DNA of 64,000 bases from Perkinsus olseni (Eukaryota > Perkinsozoa > Perkinsida > Perkinsidae), in NCBI GenBank assembly GCA_013115135.1, contig JABANP010000038.1, positions 124,001 through 188,000 of the forward strand. The letters run 5' to 3'. Under the pieces are notes generated by a model that saw nothing but the letters and a program-made list of their open reading frames with translations, ran no database searches and was not told where the DNA came from. Position numbers and translations under genes: made by a program. Positions 42,501 to 54,287 of the stretch are shown here, one piece after another (the stretch's first letter is position 1; the number at the start of each line of letters is the position of its first letter).

Positions 42501-44183
42501 TCCCACTGAGCAGCTTTTCCACGAGACCTCTGGTTGCGACCAGGTGATGAGCCATGCCGACGTGACCGATGCTAGCTGAAATGCCTTCACATCTACGACG
42601 AGTATTCTCGTGTGGTTCATCACTGTTCGTAGGCGGCAGGGAGTTGCAGTGGATTGGCCATCAGGTTAATCATCGTCACGAGGACCCTCCCATAGCATCG
42701 CATGCTCCCTTCATGACCTGGCTCTTCGGCCAAAGTCTGGCTTGGGTCGCGGTGTGCTTCGTTCTGCTCACTGGCGTTGCTCTTAACGTCACTGGTCAAC
42801 ACTTCGCCGCCGGTCAGTGTTGGGAGCTCCAAATCGTGCTTCGATCTTTCCCCTTAGCAGGGCTCGACGAGCATCTGGAGGGTATCTTAAAGATGGAGGG
42901 CCTCGGCACTCTAGAACAGGGAGTGGTGGATGCAGACAGTGACACAGGATCTGTCTACTTCCGGGACTACGAGGAGGCGAGGGAGCGAGGTGACTACTCT
43001 AGGACTGCCTTGCTTGGGATCGGTTGCTAGGTATCCGAGACTATGGTGCATTGCTGTTGGGGTATTGGTGGAGGTGCAAGTACAGGATGAGAGGATGGCT
43101 CAGCTTCGGCTGGGTAGTACTGGTTGCCGACCGATGGCCATGCGATGAGGGCGTGCTTGTCTTATAGAGAAGCACCTAGACTGTATCAGGTCTGCATTGG
43201 TAGATGGACCCACACTGCCAGGGGTCGAGGCTTTCAAGTGGCTAGTCGCGCCGACTACTACAGTCGGGTTTTCCTGCCTCTATTCCAGCAGCCTCCACAA
43301 CCAATCATGGCGGTACCCTCCACTCCGACTTCGCCGTACTCGCCTTCTGCCTTGGCAGCAGGTACAACGAGCTACGTCCCAGAGTATCAGTCTTGGCCTA
43401 CAGGCGCTTCCGCTGGGGATCATATTCGGGAAAATGGCTGAGTATTGTGTGCTCTCCTGTCCCCCTTGCTACTTTCCCCATTCCGTGCACTGTTGTCCCG
43501 TACTCACAAAGGGGGGCGCAGTCTGCTAGTTAGATACGCGAATCCTCTCCCAGTTCGAGACGTTCTAGACGATGTTGATGTTAGTAAGCTCGATGGCGTG
43601 GAGGGAGGAGATGTCGACACCGTGAGAAGCCTGCTCGGGAAGGTGATGATGATTACGGCCTTCCGGGGTCCTCACTGCTGCTACTGTAGGTGCACAGTCT
43701 CGGTCGAGCCATGAAGATTTGCAGCCAAGCTCGAGGTGGACTCATCATTTTCATTGCTTTCTTCAGTGGGTCTGGATTGTCGCATCTTAGGTTGACTCTG
43801 GTCCGATTCAGGTGGTCCGGATATTCGTGTGCTGTTTCCGGTGACGGGCTTGGTGATCCTGCTGGTGCTCTGTCTGATGGAGTCCTTATTGCAGGGAGTA
43901 CTAATGATGCCAGCGCCAGGGTTCGAACCGGGGACCAGTGGGTGTTCAGGTCCATTTGGTCATATATTCCTACGAGCTTTCTTACCAAGTGATCGCTGAG
44001 CAGCTTCATGTGGGGAGCGATGTGCATGATGGAGAAACCCTATTTGAAGAGGAGGCCCCGGATGAGGAGGAGGTCCGCTTCCAACAGACCAGGTCGAAGG
44101 TCGCTAAGACCCTCACCAATCTGTTCAGTCGCAGGAAGTGTAATACAGAAGCTACTGGTGCTCGTATTGGGTCCCCGAGTTGA
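39581..44183 (+). CDS. Discoidin-like repeats followed by multi-pass, polycystin-like region
   Basis: Two more discoidin-like modules occur. The first has VNEVSFHRDSKCEGRF, FDLNPDTFWQPA, PWIGIMF near 39876 and VKCVRILQ near 40017. The second has IRLYNSEQC, YAFDADGLTTAWWAPCDYC, AWIGVQFDPD near 40858 and IDIQCVTI. From about 41270 the protein turns hydrophobic: LEMLVMAALVVASATTSF, VLVISAILSPIAAAIALL, ARITIALVAGLFYAI, WLLITLLVSGLILVAVFAVG and QSLLMLALFTLINIV. Then come ITTLDILGLVECARYAALV, CQVLCLASVTSLKLLLD and LAWVAVCFVLLTGVALNV, followed by CWELQIVLRSFPLAGLDE. The last four resemble the S3-S6 region of polycystin/TRP channels (weak similarity, inference). The acidic tail ends at TGA 44181-44183. 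The 5' end is unresolved. Confidence 0.45.
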
Positions 44184-44561
44184 CGGCCATCGGTAGTACT
44201 GCTGGTATACTCAGCGCATGGAGGTGAGGGCGTAGAGATGGCACGGAGGAACCCGAGTAGAGTGGCGCCGGCACCACTAGGACTGCGGCAGGAGGGTTCT
44301 GGTGAGAGCACTGGCAACACGGTCAAAAGGGGGGTCAAGAAGGTGAGCTAGCCGCTCTTGGGCCGCCGAGTATCCCCGCCTCTTCAGAGGACCGCCAAGG
44401 GTTCTGCTGTGAAGCCCTTCGGCAGCGGGGGCTCCCTTCACTAGGCTCTCCGTGTCAGCATGTTATTGCCGTCTTTCCTCTCTTCGACTGGTGGTCTACT
44501 GCTTGTGTTGATCCAAGAGGGCCTGCTTTTGGTGATGGATGCGTCCTGTCTGTGAGTTATA
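44184..44561. other. Spacer with one possible small exon
   Basis: ATG 44238 starts MARRNPSRVAPAPLGLRQEG and reaches an AAG/GTGAGC donor at 44342. I found no partner exon. The rest shows nothing recognisable. Confidence 0.3.
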
Positions 44562-47500
44562 ATGAATCGTTTATTAGCAGTATCAAGTATGGTAACATCA
44601 AGTTTGTCTGCGATCACCAGTGCTGCAGTGAAGGGAGCTGTGGCCGCGGCCCCTCCTATGAAGGTCTCTACCTGCGACCAGATGAGGCGCTGTGATAAGA
44701 ACGCAACTGATAAGTAGCATGCCCTCTTATCGCCACGCCCGCGTTGAGGTCTTCTGCGTCGCCAAGGCGTGTGTGGTGACGCTTGCAGCGCCATCGTGCG
44801 GCTCGTATTAGGTACAGCATCCCCTCGGCGTTGTTGATGGAGAATGCTGGTATCACGAGCTATCGCTGTCTCACGGAGCTTCTGCCCAACAGTCGGATGA
44901 CGCCGCAGACCAAGGTCCTAGTCGTCTGTGGACCAGGTAACCATGGCTAGACCAGTTTCGGCTCGATAGGTTTTTCCCTGAGTAGGAAATAATGGTGGTG
45001 ATGGTTTTGTGGTTGCACGGTACGTCCACAGTAACGGAGGCCAAGTGAGGGTGATTCTGTTGAACAGCAGAGAGAAGTAAGATTGACAGCTCTTGCAATC
45101 TTGCATTTCCTCAGCGCTAGTTCACAGGTACCATGGAGATGCCAGCACTAATCTTAATATTGTGGACTGCATTCCTGGCATACCTGTCGAAATCGCGACC
45201 ACTGAGGAGGCCATCAGCGCGGCAGTCGACTGGGCGGATGTTCTCGTTGATGGCATCTTTGGCACCGGTCTAGGTCGAGTCGTCGACCCTAGTAGCCCAT
45301 TCGGTATGGCAATAGCAGCCATCAACAGAGCAAAGAAGCCAGTAGGCGTAGTGGCGCATGGCGAGACGTCGTTGACCATCTCTTCTTGCAGGTCATGTCG
45401 CTGGACATACCCTCGGGTGTCAACGGCGACTCTGGTCGTATTATGGGAGATCAGGCGGTAAGGCATGCAAGCTGCTGTATTGGGTTGTATTTCGTGGCGC
45501 GCGGTAGTTGTGTATTTAAGATCTCCCTGTTCTAAGGTCCACGCTACAGCAACAGCCACATTCGGTCTGGTGAAGGTCGGCAATCTGGTCTACCCCGGTC
45601 GGGAGATGTGCGGAAACTTGACGGTCACTCACATTGGGTATCCTCCTGAACTGTAGGCTCTCTGGAGGACCATCATTCGGGTGTAGAAAAGGGGGTTTGT
45701 TGTAGGTATGCTGATTTGGATACTTATGTCAACTACTTCCCTCCACTACCCGCACGGAGCCCAGCTGGTCACAAGGGATCCTTCGGCAAGTGAGCAGGGA
45801 GAGGCTAGCACGAGTTAGATAAAAACCCTGATGTCGATACTTATTGTTGGTTCGCTGCGAATGATGGTGGATTTTCTGTTGTCTCGTAATGAGATAGCCT
45901 ACCTCGGTCACTCTTGGCCCTTGGTTGATCACCGGGTTGGGACATCACGCGCTCAGCTACAGGGCCTGAGGCCAACTGCTTGGAATCCGTTCGTCACCGG
46001 TCTGGGAAGGCATGGAGAGGTTTAGCCCAGATGTTGTGTGGTTTCAGAGCCCTGTTCGTGGCCGGTGCAGAAGGATACTATGGAGCGCCCATGCTCAGCA
46101 GCTACAGCTTCCTAAAGGCTGGCGGAGGGTACAGCAGACTGGCTACTGTCAAGAGCATCGTAATAATGCCGGGCGTGACGGTGGGAGCGTATCTTGGACT
46201 CGGATCACGTCAGATTCCCGTGATTGCTGCCGAGGCGCCCTCCATAGTCTTCCACGAGCTTGAGAGCACCAGTGCCGGTAAGTCCAGTTGCCTTCGGTGA
46301 TTGCCAGAGTTGGGTGCCCTTCAGGTAGCATCAGCAGCGATAATTACGACCGTGTCTTCAAGATGGCCCAAGACCTCGCTGACATGGTCGTGGTGGGTCC
46401 TGGTGTCTCCACTAACGGGGACACTGCTAGACTGGTGCGAGCTCTCGTCCTCAGTAAGGCGGGTGCCGGACGTGCAATTTTGTGGCGCGTGACGATTATC
46501 TTCGTCAGGTTCGGAGAAGCCTATGGTGATTGACGGTGACGGTCTTACTGCTATCTCGACTGCTCCTGTCGATTCGACGGACATCTTCTCAACGGCATCT
46601 CAGCTCCTTCAGGAGCGTCATCGGAAACAGCTGGTAAGTCTGAGGTGGGGTACTCGACGGATGCTCGTCTACTGAGCCTTCGCGAAGATGGAACGCTTTT
46701 CGGATTTTGTTGTTGTATCGGGTAACGATGGTATCTCCGAACTCACGCTCAGAAAGTTCTCAGTGGGGCCTTCCTCCGTGGAGAGCTGATCGCAATGTAT
46801 GACGGTGGTGGTGGGATGAATCAGCCTGTTTTCTCAGCCACCAGTGGTCCTCACGCCACACTTGGCTGAGCTTAGCCGTTTGACCGGCATCTCAATGGGG
46901 GAGCTCACGGATGGGTCTCGAAGCCTGCTCGAGGTGGGTGTTCAATCAGCATCATCACCGCATCAATGTAGCTGTTATAAGTCTGTTCTTAGGTTGGGCG
47001 AGAGCTTGCGCAGAAGACCAATGCTGTCGTCGTTGTTAAGGGAGCGACCTCCATGATCTGCGAGCCCTCAGGTGCCGACTATCCTTGTCCCTTGTCCATC
47101 CCTTCAAGTGTTTCTGGTCAGGTCGGGTAAGGATGAATCTGTCGGGCAACAGCGGCATGGGTACAGCCGGCAGCGGCGATGTTCTCAGTGGCCTAATCCC
47201 TGCCATGTAAGAACGGCCATCCTAGCTGTGGGGGTCACTCCCCGCCTTGGTAGGTACGCCGCGTATGGCCATGAAGTTGATAGTCTCGGCGATGCTGTGG
47301 CAGCTGCTGTATTCGTTCATGGAGTGGCCGGCGATATTGCAGCCATCAACCTTGGAGGGGAGGATGGTAAGTTGCTATAGTCTCACTCTCTTCATCCTCT
47401 ACGCGTGTGACGGGTGCAAGGGAGGAGGGCCCTGCTGGGGCTGATCTGAGTTCTTCAGGCGTGACGGCGTCGGACATCATGAATGCTGTTCCGGAGGCCG

Positions 47501-47580
47501 TGTCGTATGTGAGAGGCGAGAGTGCCTTTGGCAAATACAGCTCCGAGTTGGAGTCGAGATACTCGGTCAGGAATCTTTGA
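44562..47580 (+). CDS. Bifunctional NAD(P)H-hydrate epimerase / dehydratase
   Basis: Repairs hydrated NAD(P)H. The N-terminal YjeF/NAXE half interconverts the R and S forms; the C-terminal NAXD half dehydrates the S form using ADP or ATP. About a dozen exons join in frame. The leader [19 protein letters not shown] looks mitochondrial. It is followed by [17 protein letters not shown], then [42 protein letters not shown] and [13 protein letters not shown]. The linker exon from about 45708 ([20 protein letters not shown]) leads to [39 protein letters not shown] and [15 protein letters not shown]. Then come [16 protein letters not shown], and [20 protein letters not shown] with the catalytic Asp. 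TGA 47578-47580. A 54-nt intron (GTGCCG..GGTCAG) explains an apparent stop near 47130. Both halves look complete. Confidence 0.85.
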
Positions 47581-47602
47581 GAACAGTTATTGCTCGGCGA
47601 GA

Positions 47603-50182
47603 ATGATTTCACCAGATTTTTCTAGCGAAGAGGAGGTTAGTGTTGTCAATGGGCGGGTCAGCCTCTCCGTGCTCCTCGTGCCTATCGATGTCGTCGTCAT
47701 CATCAGCGTCCTCACGGCCAACAGAGACTCCGCTGCAGATGCCCTTCCCCGACATACGGGACTCGGTGGAGGGGGTGGAGCAGCCTCGGGATCAGGTGCC
47801 ACAGCTGCTGCTCTTGGGGTGTGGCTTCCTTTAATATAGTGAGAGGGTTGTTATCACTCAAATCCGGCGTGAGCGATATTGATAGGAGCCCATTTGACAG
47901 GAGAATCAGATACTACTAGTGCTAGGAGACAGGTGGATTGTGTGGTGGGCAAAATCATAAGAGTCAACAGTATGATATACTTTAGGTTGATAAATTATCA
48001 AATGCAACGCATATGAACGCTGATATAAAATTATCTACTGAATACCACTGAATATATATTTTCCGGTGTCAGCCGCCGCCGCTCGCTGCTATCGTGCCGG
48101 TGGCGGAGGAGGCACTCCCAGTTCTGACGGAACCTCCTCCGTCACTGGTTGCTGTCGAAAAGCGCATCAAGGAAGTAACAGAGGAGATTGCTCGCCTGGA
48201 GAAGGAAGGGAGTCTGAGCTCCGAGATCCCGGAGGAGTACTTGGCGATGACCAAAGTCGAGTAGGACCCGGCCGGCCGAAGCTGTGATGTGGATGGGAGG
48301 GAACGACTGTCTCAGGATAACGAAGCCGCCGAAGATGAAGTCCCTGAGCGAATCGGACTTGCAGATCCCTCGGGCGAAGAAAGCTCAGCCGGATGAGAAG
48401 GTCCTGGCCCGCAAGGCCCTGCTGTCACGCATAGAGAAGGAGGTTGGGGAGGAAATTGAGAGGTGAGCGAGGTCATAGTCACGAAGCTGCCACGGTGATT
48501 GAGCGCTGCATCGTGCGTTATCGACTGTTGGCCGCTATTTCTAGTCAGCTGGTTGAAAGCCTCCGGTGTATGGCGGGATGCTGTCCCTCCATCAGGCAGC
48601 GTGAAGAGGAGATTAAACGTGGCATTGACCTCCGAGCTCGGTTCGTGTCACGGTCGAGAGTGTGGGACATCCAAGTGCCGAGGGCTGTTAGAGACGAGCA
48701 TTGGATCGAGCCTGGGCCGGTGAGGCAGCGCATGGAGGAGCAATTAGTGCAGGAACATATACTGCGATATGACGGACACTTATACTGAGTCAATGCCGTG
48801 TCTTGGAGTTCCTCAATTTGAGTACACTCGGGCGGGGACAGCCTCTCACCAATGGCCAGCATCAGTACGTCGGAGCCGGCTGCCGCTGCTGCCCCACCTC
48901 GGAGCTCCTCCACGAAGGCCAGGCCCGATCGTAGTGAGCCGCACACAGCCATCCTGTTGTTGATGGGCAAGCCCCACAACAGTAAGCCGGCTGAAAGGAG
49001 ATGGCGTCACTGGCCGCAGATTGTCGGTCTCCTTCTTACTGTCAGACCAACCGTATCAGGAAGTCTGTCGCCACGCTTTGCTCGGAGTCCTCTCTGGCGT
49101 CATCTCCGTTACGACCGCGGCCCTTCCAGGTGACACTACTGGATGAACCGGTCCGGGTCGTTCGCTCGGTTTTGAATTGTGTTGTGCTGCAAGGTCGTGA
49201 TGGTGATTCGAGCGGTGGGGCTGTCTACGCCACCGTCGTCACCAAACGGGATCTCACAGAAGGCTACAAGAAGAGCCTCGTCAGGGCCCTCAGCCCCTAC
49301 GGAATCCAAGTGACGTCGCTGCGTATCTTGCTGTTCGTTTCTAGTCAGCTTGAACCTATCAGGCGATCGTTCTATCAGTGGAGTCATTGAGGAGTCTGCT
49401 TCTGTCACAAGGAGCCGCTATGGAGGTGGACCAAGCCAGTCAGGGCCGTGGTGTGGCGAAGCACAGGAAGAAGGGGAAGCGGGGCAAGAGGGGCAGGAAG
49501 GGGGTGAGACACAGTGCGTGACAAAGCATTGCTGTTACAGTGCGTCTCAGGGGTCTTCGAAGCCTTCACGAAGTGTGCCCATGCCTAAAATAGAAGCCGG
49601 CCCTACAACCTCGCCAAGGGCAGCAGCTTCAGAGGTATTGAGGAAGCCCCAGGAAGGGGCTTCTGAGGAGGAAAACACGCGGAGAGAATATCCCTGCTGC
49701 GGCCAATGCGGCGGAGGCCCCCACCGAGCAGGTTGCGAGCGGCGAGCTCGAGATGAAAGAGAATGCTGAGTCGCCGAGGGTCGAGCGCCCCTCCCCATCG
49801 AAGGAGGCATCATCACGATGCGATCATTTCTGTATCTCTACGCCCAACGACAGCGAGGCCACAGGGCCGGGGATGGAGCACGGCCTCGACGAGGAGGAGC
49901 ATGATGATGACATAGAGAACGAGGATGATTACATAGCCGATGCGGTCGGTACATGGTTGGGGGTGGATGATCTTGACGAAGACCACAACCGCGTGAGCCT
50001 TCGCCTCTGTGACATGGCGATGATTACTGCGTCTTCAGGGTGATAGCGAGTACTTGGACCAGCACGGCTCGCCCAGGGCTCGTAATGCAGCGGCTACGAT
50101 GACCTTCTTCAACTCGGCGGCCACAGCCTTTGGGTTCAGCAAGGCCGATGGGCATGCATCAGAAGTTTGCCGGAGTAGTTGA
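47603..50182 (+). CDS. Hypothetical protein with basic and acidic low-complexity regions
   Basis: Not recognised. The start is uncertain: ATG 47603 (MISPDFSSEEE) or a later exon. An AT-rich gap, 47850-48060, is probably an intron or a promoter. After acceptor GTGTCAG at 48067-48073 there is a helical exon (SLVAVEKRIKEVTEEIARLE), then KPPKMKSLSESDLQI and ARKALLSRIEKEVGEEIER. Later comes REEEIKRGIDLRARFVSRSR, then a beta-rich piece near 49120-49310 (VTLLDEPVRVVRSVLNCVVL). Near 49460 is a strongly basic stretch (KHRKKGKRGKRGRKG). Near 49870-49990 is an acidic one (DEEEHDDDIENEDDYIADA). The final exon ends TGA 50180-50182. The charge pattern suggests a nuclear or nucleolar protein (inference). 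Confidence 0.4.
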
Positions 50183-50690
50183 TATAGTTGAGGACAGCGG
50201 CCTGCTGTGATGGTACACTAAATGGAGCTCACAAGACCTATGAAGACCATCATCATCATCACTCTATCATTTTATCCAGTAATTTGATACTCATGGTAAT
50301 GCTAAGTAGCACTGCAGAAAAGCTCTATGGAGCTAGAGTTTACTGGGAAATCGGGGTGGTGGCAAAGGGAGCTCGAGCGCTTGCTCATCGTGTGGGAAAG
50401 CCGAGTCCCGGCGGAGCTCCTCTTTACTGCATCGAGGGCTTCTCCACCGCTAGAAGGCCCCTCTGGGAGGGATCGCTCATCGAGAGAAGCAGACTTGAAA
50501 TCATCAGAATTATGATCGTAGAGAATCATCGTCTCTGGGAGAGACCATCGATCTTCACACAAGAATGAGCGATGCCTCCCCTTTTGGCCGCGCTGGGCAT
50601 CTGTCGTTCTTCCAGCGTCATTTCAGTGGTCTATTGGTGGTGAACTGTCATCCAGTAGCCTGAGATTCTCATCGTGCTCTTCTCTTACTA
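50183..50690. other. Intergenic, nothing recognised
   Basis: Contains a short ATC/CAT repeat near 50245. Open pieces on both strands lack motifs. Probably the 3' end of one gene and the promoter of the next. Confidence 0.4.
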
Positions 50691-52436
50691 ATGTCGAGTA
50701 TCCGTCCAGCAACGCAACGTCATGCATGTGGCCCAGCAGGGGCAAGGAGTGCCCCGAAAGCGCCACGACAGAGACCGAAAGAGCCTGCAGCACTGGCGAG
50801 GGATGAGGGAGGTATCGCGGGCGTTCGAGTGTGGCGTTCTCTTGTTGCCGCTTCTCACGAGTTTTGCGTCACGATGCGTGGTAATGAAGTCACACGTAAT
50901 CTTTTTAAGGAAGGCGTCATCGCAGAGTGTCGAATCGGAAGGTGGTTCGTGAGGGCTCGCCGGTCAGGGTGTAAACTATCGAATCTGCGAGATTCCGACA
51001 AGGACAGGGTAGCACGGCTGGTCACCACTCTGGCGCAGCAGAAGAAGCGAGCTGAGACCGAACAGAGAGCGCGGGAGAAGGCGGAGTCGAGCGCTGAACG
51101 AGTGAGTTTTTCGGGAGTCTTAGTGTGCACTGAGAAGGCAGTTTTCCATGATAGGGTCTCAGGCGGTAGCGGAGGCCGAGCGAGCGAAGGAAACCCTCCG
51201 AAGGTCCCTGGAGCTGCTCAATAGATATCATCAGCGGGCCAAAGCTGACCTGGCTGAGCGGGCTCGCCTGAAAGCCTGCGTAGCAGTGTCAGCTCCACAC
51301 CCCGTCGAGGAGGTAGCACGAGAGGCTACTAGTAACAGCAGCAGTCCGGCACGTGGGGGCCATGAGAGGCCGCTACCTTCGAGGAGCGACGCGACTTGTG
51401 GTCATCCTCCGTATGATGACACGCCACCGTCGAGTAGAAGAACGTCCGATTCCCCGGCAAACTCTCACACAGTGAAGAGGAGGTTCAGCGATATGCGCGC
51501 GCCCAGGACTCTGTCCACGGAATCATCGGAAGAGTCCTCGGAGGACGAAGTGGTTCCCGAAAGAAGTTCCCCTGTTTGGTGGAGGCCATCAGCGAAACAG
51601 AGACGGGCCGTTGAACAGGTGGTTGCAGGCTCGCGGGTCCGCTTCCCTCGCCAACTGGGATGTTCCAGGCACCAGCGATCCCTGCTGAGACGCTACCTAC
51701 AGATGAGCCGCGACAGTGAAGCTGTTGCTATCAAGAGTCGAGAGGAGCGAGAATCGGACAAGGTGAGCGGCGAGGGCCAACTCAGCAGCTGGTTGATAGC
51801 CCATGGCCCCAGGTGTTGCGCGACTTCCTTAGCAAGTCTGTTGAAGAGCGGCATCCGAAGCTCGAGCGTCCAACAGCAGGCTCGGAGGCATCCAAGCGAG
51901 CAGGCCCTCGGCCCAGCACAGCGGCGCCGAGGTCTGAAGAGCTCGAAAACAGCGCTGTCCTGCGCTCTTCCATCAGCATCACGGCTAGTGGGGACGGCAA
52001 GCGAGTACTACGCCTTCAGCCACCGAGGAGTCCCCGCTCCTCCCCAAGGAGCCCCGTAGGCCTCGCAGACGCGCCCAAGTCGCCTGGACGGTGTCGTCGC
52101 CCGCGGTCGCCTCACGCATCGTCATCGGTAACTCCGAAGAAGACTACGATCTCACCGGGTCTTGGCCATGATGCTGAGCGACACTCTTTAGAAGTTTTCT
52201 TGAAGCTCAACGAACCTGCTGGTGACCGCTTGCCTGAAGCGCCAATACCTCGGCCTGCCCTCTGGCAGCAGCCTAGGTCACCGCTCGGGAGGGAGCAGCC
52301 CGCGGAGGTCACCGCTCATCTTGCTGAGGTGGACGATGTTCTCTCAGCGCTCTCTTTTACTGAATCGCATAGCACGATCCATTCGAAGATACCATTGGCC
52401 ACTGAACGTATCGGACATGGACAGATCTTCAGATAG
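50691..52436 (+). CDS. Hypothetical Ser/Pro/Arg-rich coiled-coil protein
   Basis: Unrecognised. ATG 50691 starts a basic leader (MSSIRPATQRHACGPAGARS). An exon near 50965-51100 is a helix (VARLVTTLAQQKKRAETEQR) ending at a GTGAGT donor. Acceptor TCTCAG near 51163 leads to AVAEAERAKETLRRSLELLN, a continuing coiled coil, then a disordered Ser/Pro/Glu region (TLSTESSEESSEDEV). After the donor GTGAGC near 51762 and the acceptor CCCCAG near 51811, the last exon starts VLRDFLSKSVEERHPKLERP. It is Pro/Ser/Arg-rich with many S-P sites and ends TAG 52434-52436. Abundant SP motifs suggest phosphorylation by cyclin-dependent or MAP kinases (inference). Confidence 0.45.
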
Positions 52437-53222
52437 CTCCATGGTGTTGTGTTGACGAGTTAAGGAGCTTCCGACGAAAACAAAATGAAATCAGCGCGTA
52501 TGAGCGAAAGATAGCGCTGTGTGCCACTGGGGAAGTTGAATTGGAAGGACAAGCGAGCAGCATGAGTCACTCAGAAGACCCCGTGGCACAAGAGCATCAC
52601 GCTAGTCCATGGTATAGGGGAAGAGAATCCAGCATTGCGTACGAGACACGAAAGGCCCGAAAAGTTTTCCTAGACTTACAACTGTATGAAATGGAAGGAG
52701 CGTCTTAAACGCAGAAGATCGAACGAGGTAGCCAAGCGATGGGGTCGATACCCCCATGAGGAGCATTTAATCCTTTGTCGGTCAGTTCTCCTCTCACGAT
52801 GCATATAAAGTAGAACTGAGCAGTGTGGGAGGGAAACCGTCACATGGCGTAGGACATAGGCGAGAAACGGGACGTCAGCATTCCCCACGATGGGCATTGT
52901 TAGCCGCGGCCAAGGAGGCTATGCGGTGGCTGCAGGCTGGGAGCAGAGGGAGACGAGCCAGGAGTCCGTGAGGGTGGCTGCCGAATAATGGATACACTTA
53001 GCTCAGCGATGAGCTCATCTCGTAGTATAGCTCAGAGGGAGTACGTCCCAGCTTGACCTCTCATCTTCCAGAAAGCGCGCTACCTTGTAACAATCATGAG
53101 TTTAAATCTGCTTCTTGGGATATGTTGTATATTCAATATATACTATTAATGGCAAACTCGGTAGTTCTCTCCACTCAGCACTGGTGGCGACTCGGAACGC
53201 AACTACCTGCGAGGGACTGATA
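52437..53222. other. Convergent intergenic region
   Basis: Lies between the 3' end of a plus-strand gene and the 3' end of the minus-strand methyltransferase. All frames are frequently stopped. An AT-rich patch (TATATTCAATATATACTATT) lies near 53126. TAGCTCAGAGGGAG near 53030 recalls a tRNA D-arm but has no matching T-arm or acceptor stem. Confidence 0.45.
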
Positions 53223-54287
53223 CTATTGATCAGAATCAGTGTCGATAAGGAACGCTCGAATACGAAATAAATCACCAAGGAACTCGGGATGCTTCATCCG
53301 CTCGTCCAATTGGGTAAGTCGTAACCCTCGTGACTCGAGTAGGTCTTTGAAGAGCTCGTCGCACTTTACGCTCCGTGTTTGATGGACCATAAGGAACGGA
53401 GTGAGGCCCTTGTCAGCTATGAGTTTGGCAAGAGATGGTACCAGGCTTTCCAGCCAGATAATGTCAGAGGCTATAACCAAGTCGAACCTATCGAAATCGC
53501 CATACGCTGTAGGGAATGGGGAATCGTGCTGACCCAAGATGACCCACTGGCGGGTTAGCCCAGTCGAGCACTTCCGCCTTCACTCTGTCGGCTACACCAT
53601 TAAGCTCGATGCTCTTCCGAAGCAGCGGCATGGCGTATGGCAAGTCCGTGAGGACTACTTCCTGGGCGCCGCACAAAGCAGCGGAGATCCCTCCCAGACC
53701 AGTACCTTTCGGTAGGATATATACTAGAAGCGACAACAGAACACGCTTACCACTGCCGAGCTCAAGCACTCGTTTACCCCGCACTAAGTCGGGGTTATTC
53801 TCAAGCAATTTGGCGAGAACCTGCGGGTGCACCAGCGACCTTCGAGCGGAGGAACTTTGTCGATGATGGAATGGCCGTACAACTGAACTATCCCACACTG
53901 AGTCTGCCGTGTCTGCATCCTGCTGATCTTGGGGATCTCGTCGGGATGCCGCGCCGTTTGGTAGCCGAACGAATTTGCCGTTGATATGGAAGTCACTGCC
54001 GTCGAATTTTAGTGGATACTGTTTACCGGGCAGAGCTAGTAGGGGCGCATCAGATTTACCTGATGAACTCCTCGTTTGGCGGAATATTTTCGCCGGGGCG
54101 CTCCAAAACGGCGTGTAGGTGAGCCCAAACGAATTGGAATAGCGCTGCGCGAGATTACACCTTTCGAGATACTACCTGGAGTATTCTCGGAGTTTTCGAC
54201 TACCACTTCCCATTGCATTAATTTCATGTTGAACCGTCGCAACGTACCGTCAGCGGAGCGATGCTCCCTTGGCCCAGGAGAAGTCAT
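53223..54287 (-). CDS. METTL21-type protein methyltransferase (Methyltransf_16)
   Basis: A seven-strand SAM-dependent methyltransferase of the family that methylates lysines on chaperones and elongation factors. ATG 54287 starts MTSPGPREHRSADGTLRRFN. A 41-nt intron (GTAAAT..AAACAG) joins to YPLKFDGSDFHINGKFVRL. The next intron starts after SVWDSS and ends just before VLAKLLENNPDLVRGK. A third, GTAAGC..CGAAAG near 53710-53750, completes motif I: VLELGSGTGLGGISAALCGA. Then come EVVLTDLPYAMPLLRKSIELN, EVLDW, and FDLVIASDIIWLESLVPSL. Between LDW and FDL the frame changes near 53540, through either a 19-nt GT..AG segment or a one-base difference. Substrate unknown. Divergent to the disulfide isomerase gene. 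Confidence 0.75.

Noticed and set aside
42569..43030. Zinc transporter (CDF) assignment for the late hydrophobic segments
   Set aside because: A C-terminal helix-plus-GLGTLEQGV stretch recalled CDF proteins, but the His/Asp metal motifs are missing and the helix order fits a channel better.
43915..43935. GGTTCGAACC box
   Set aside because: The flanking bases do not form a T-stem on either strand and no other tRNA arm is near.
47060..47135. Apparent stop in the NAD(P)H-hydrate dehydratase half
   Set aside because: A 54-nt GT..AG intron restores the conserved [11 protein letters not shown] region in frame, so there is no break here.
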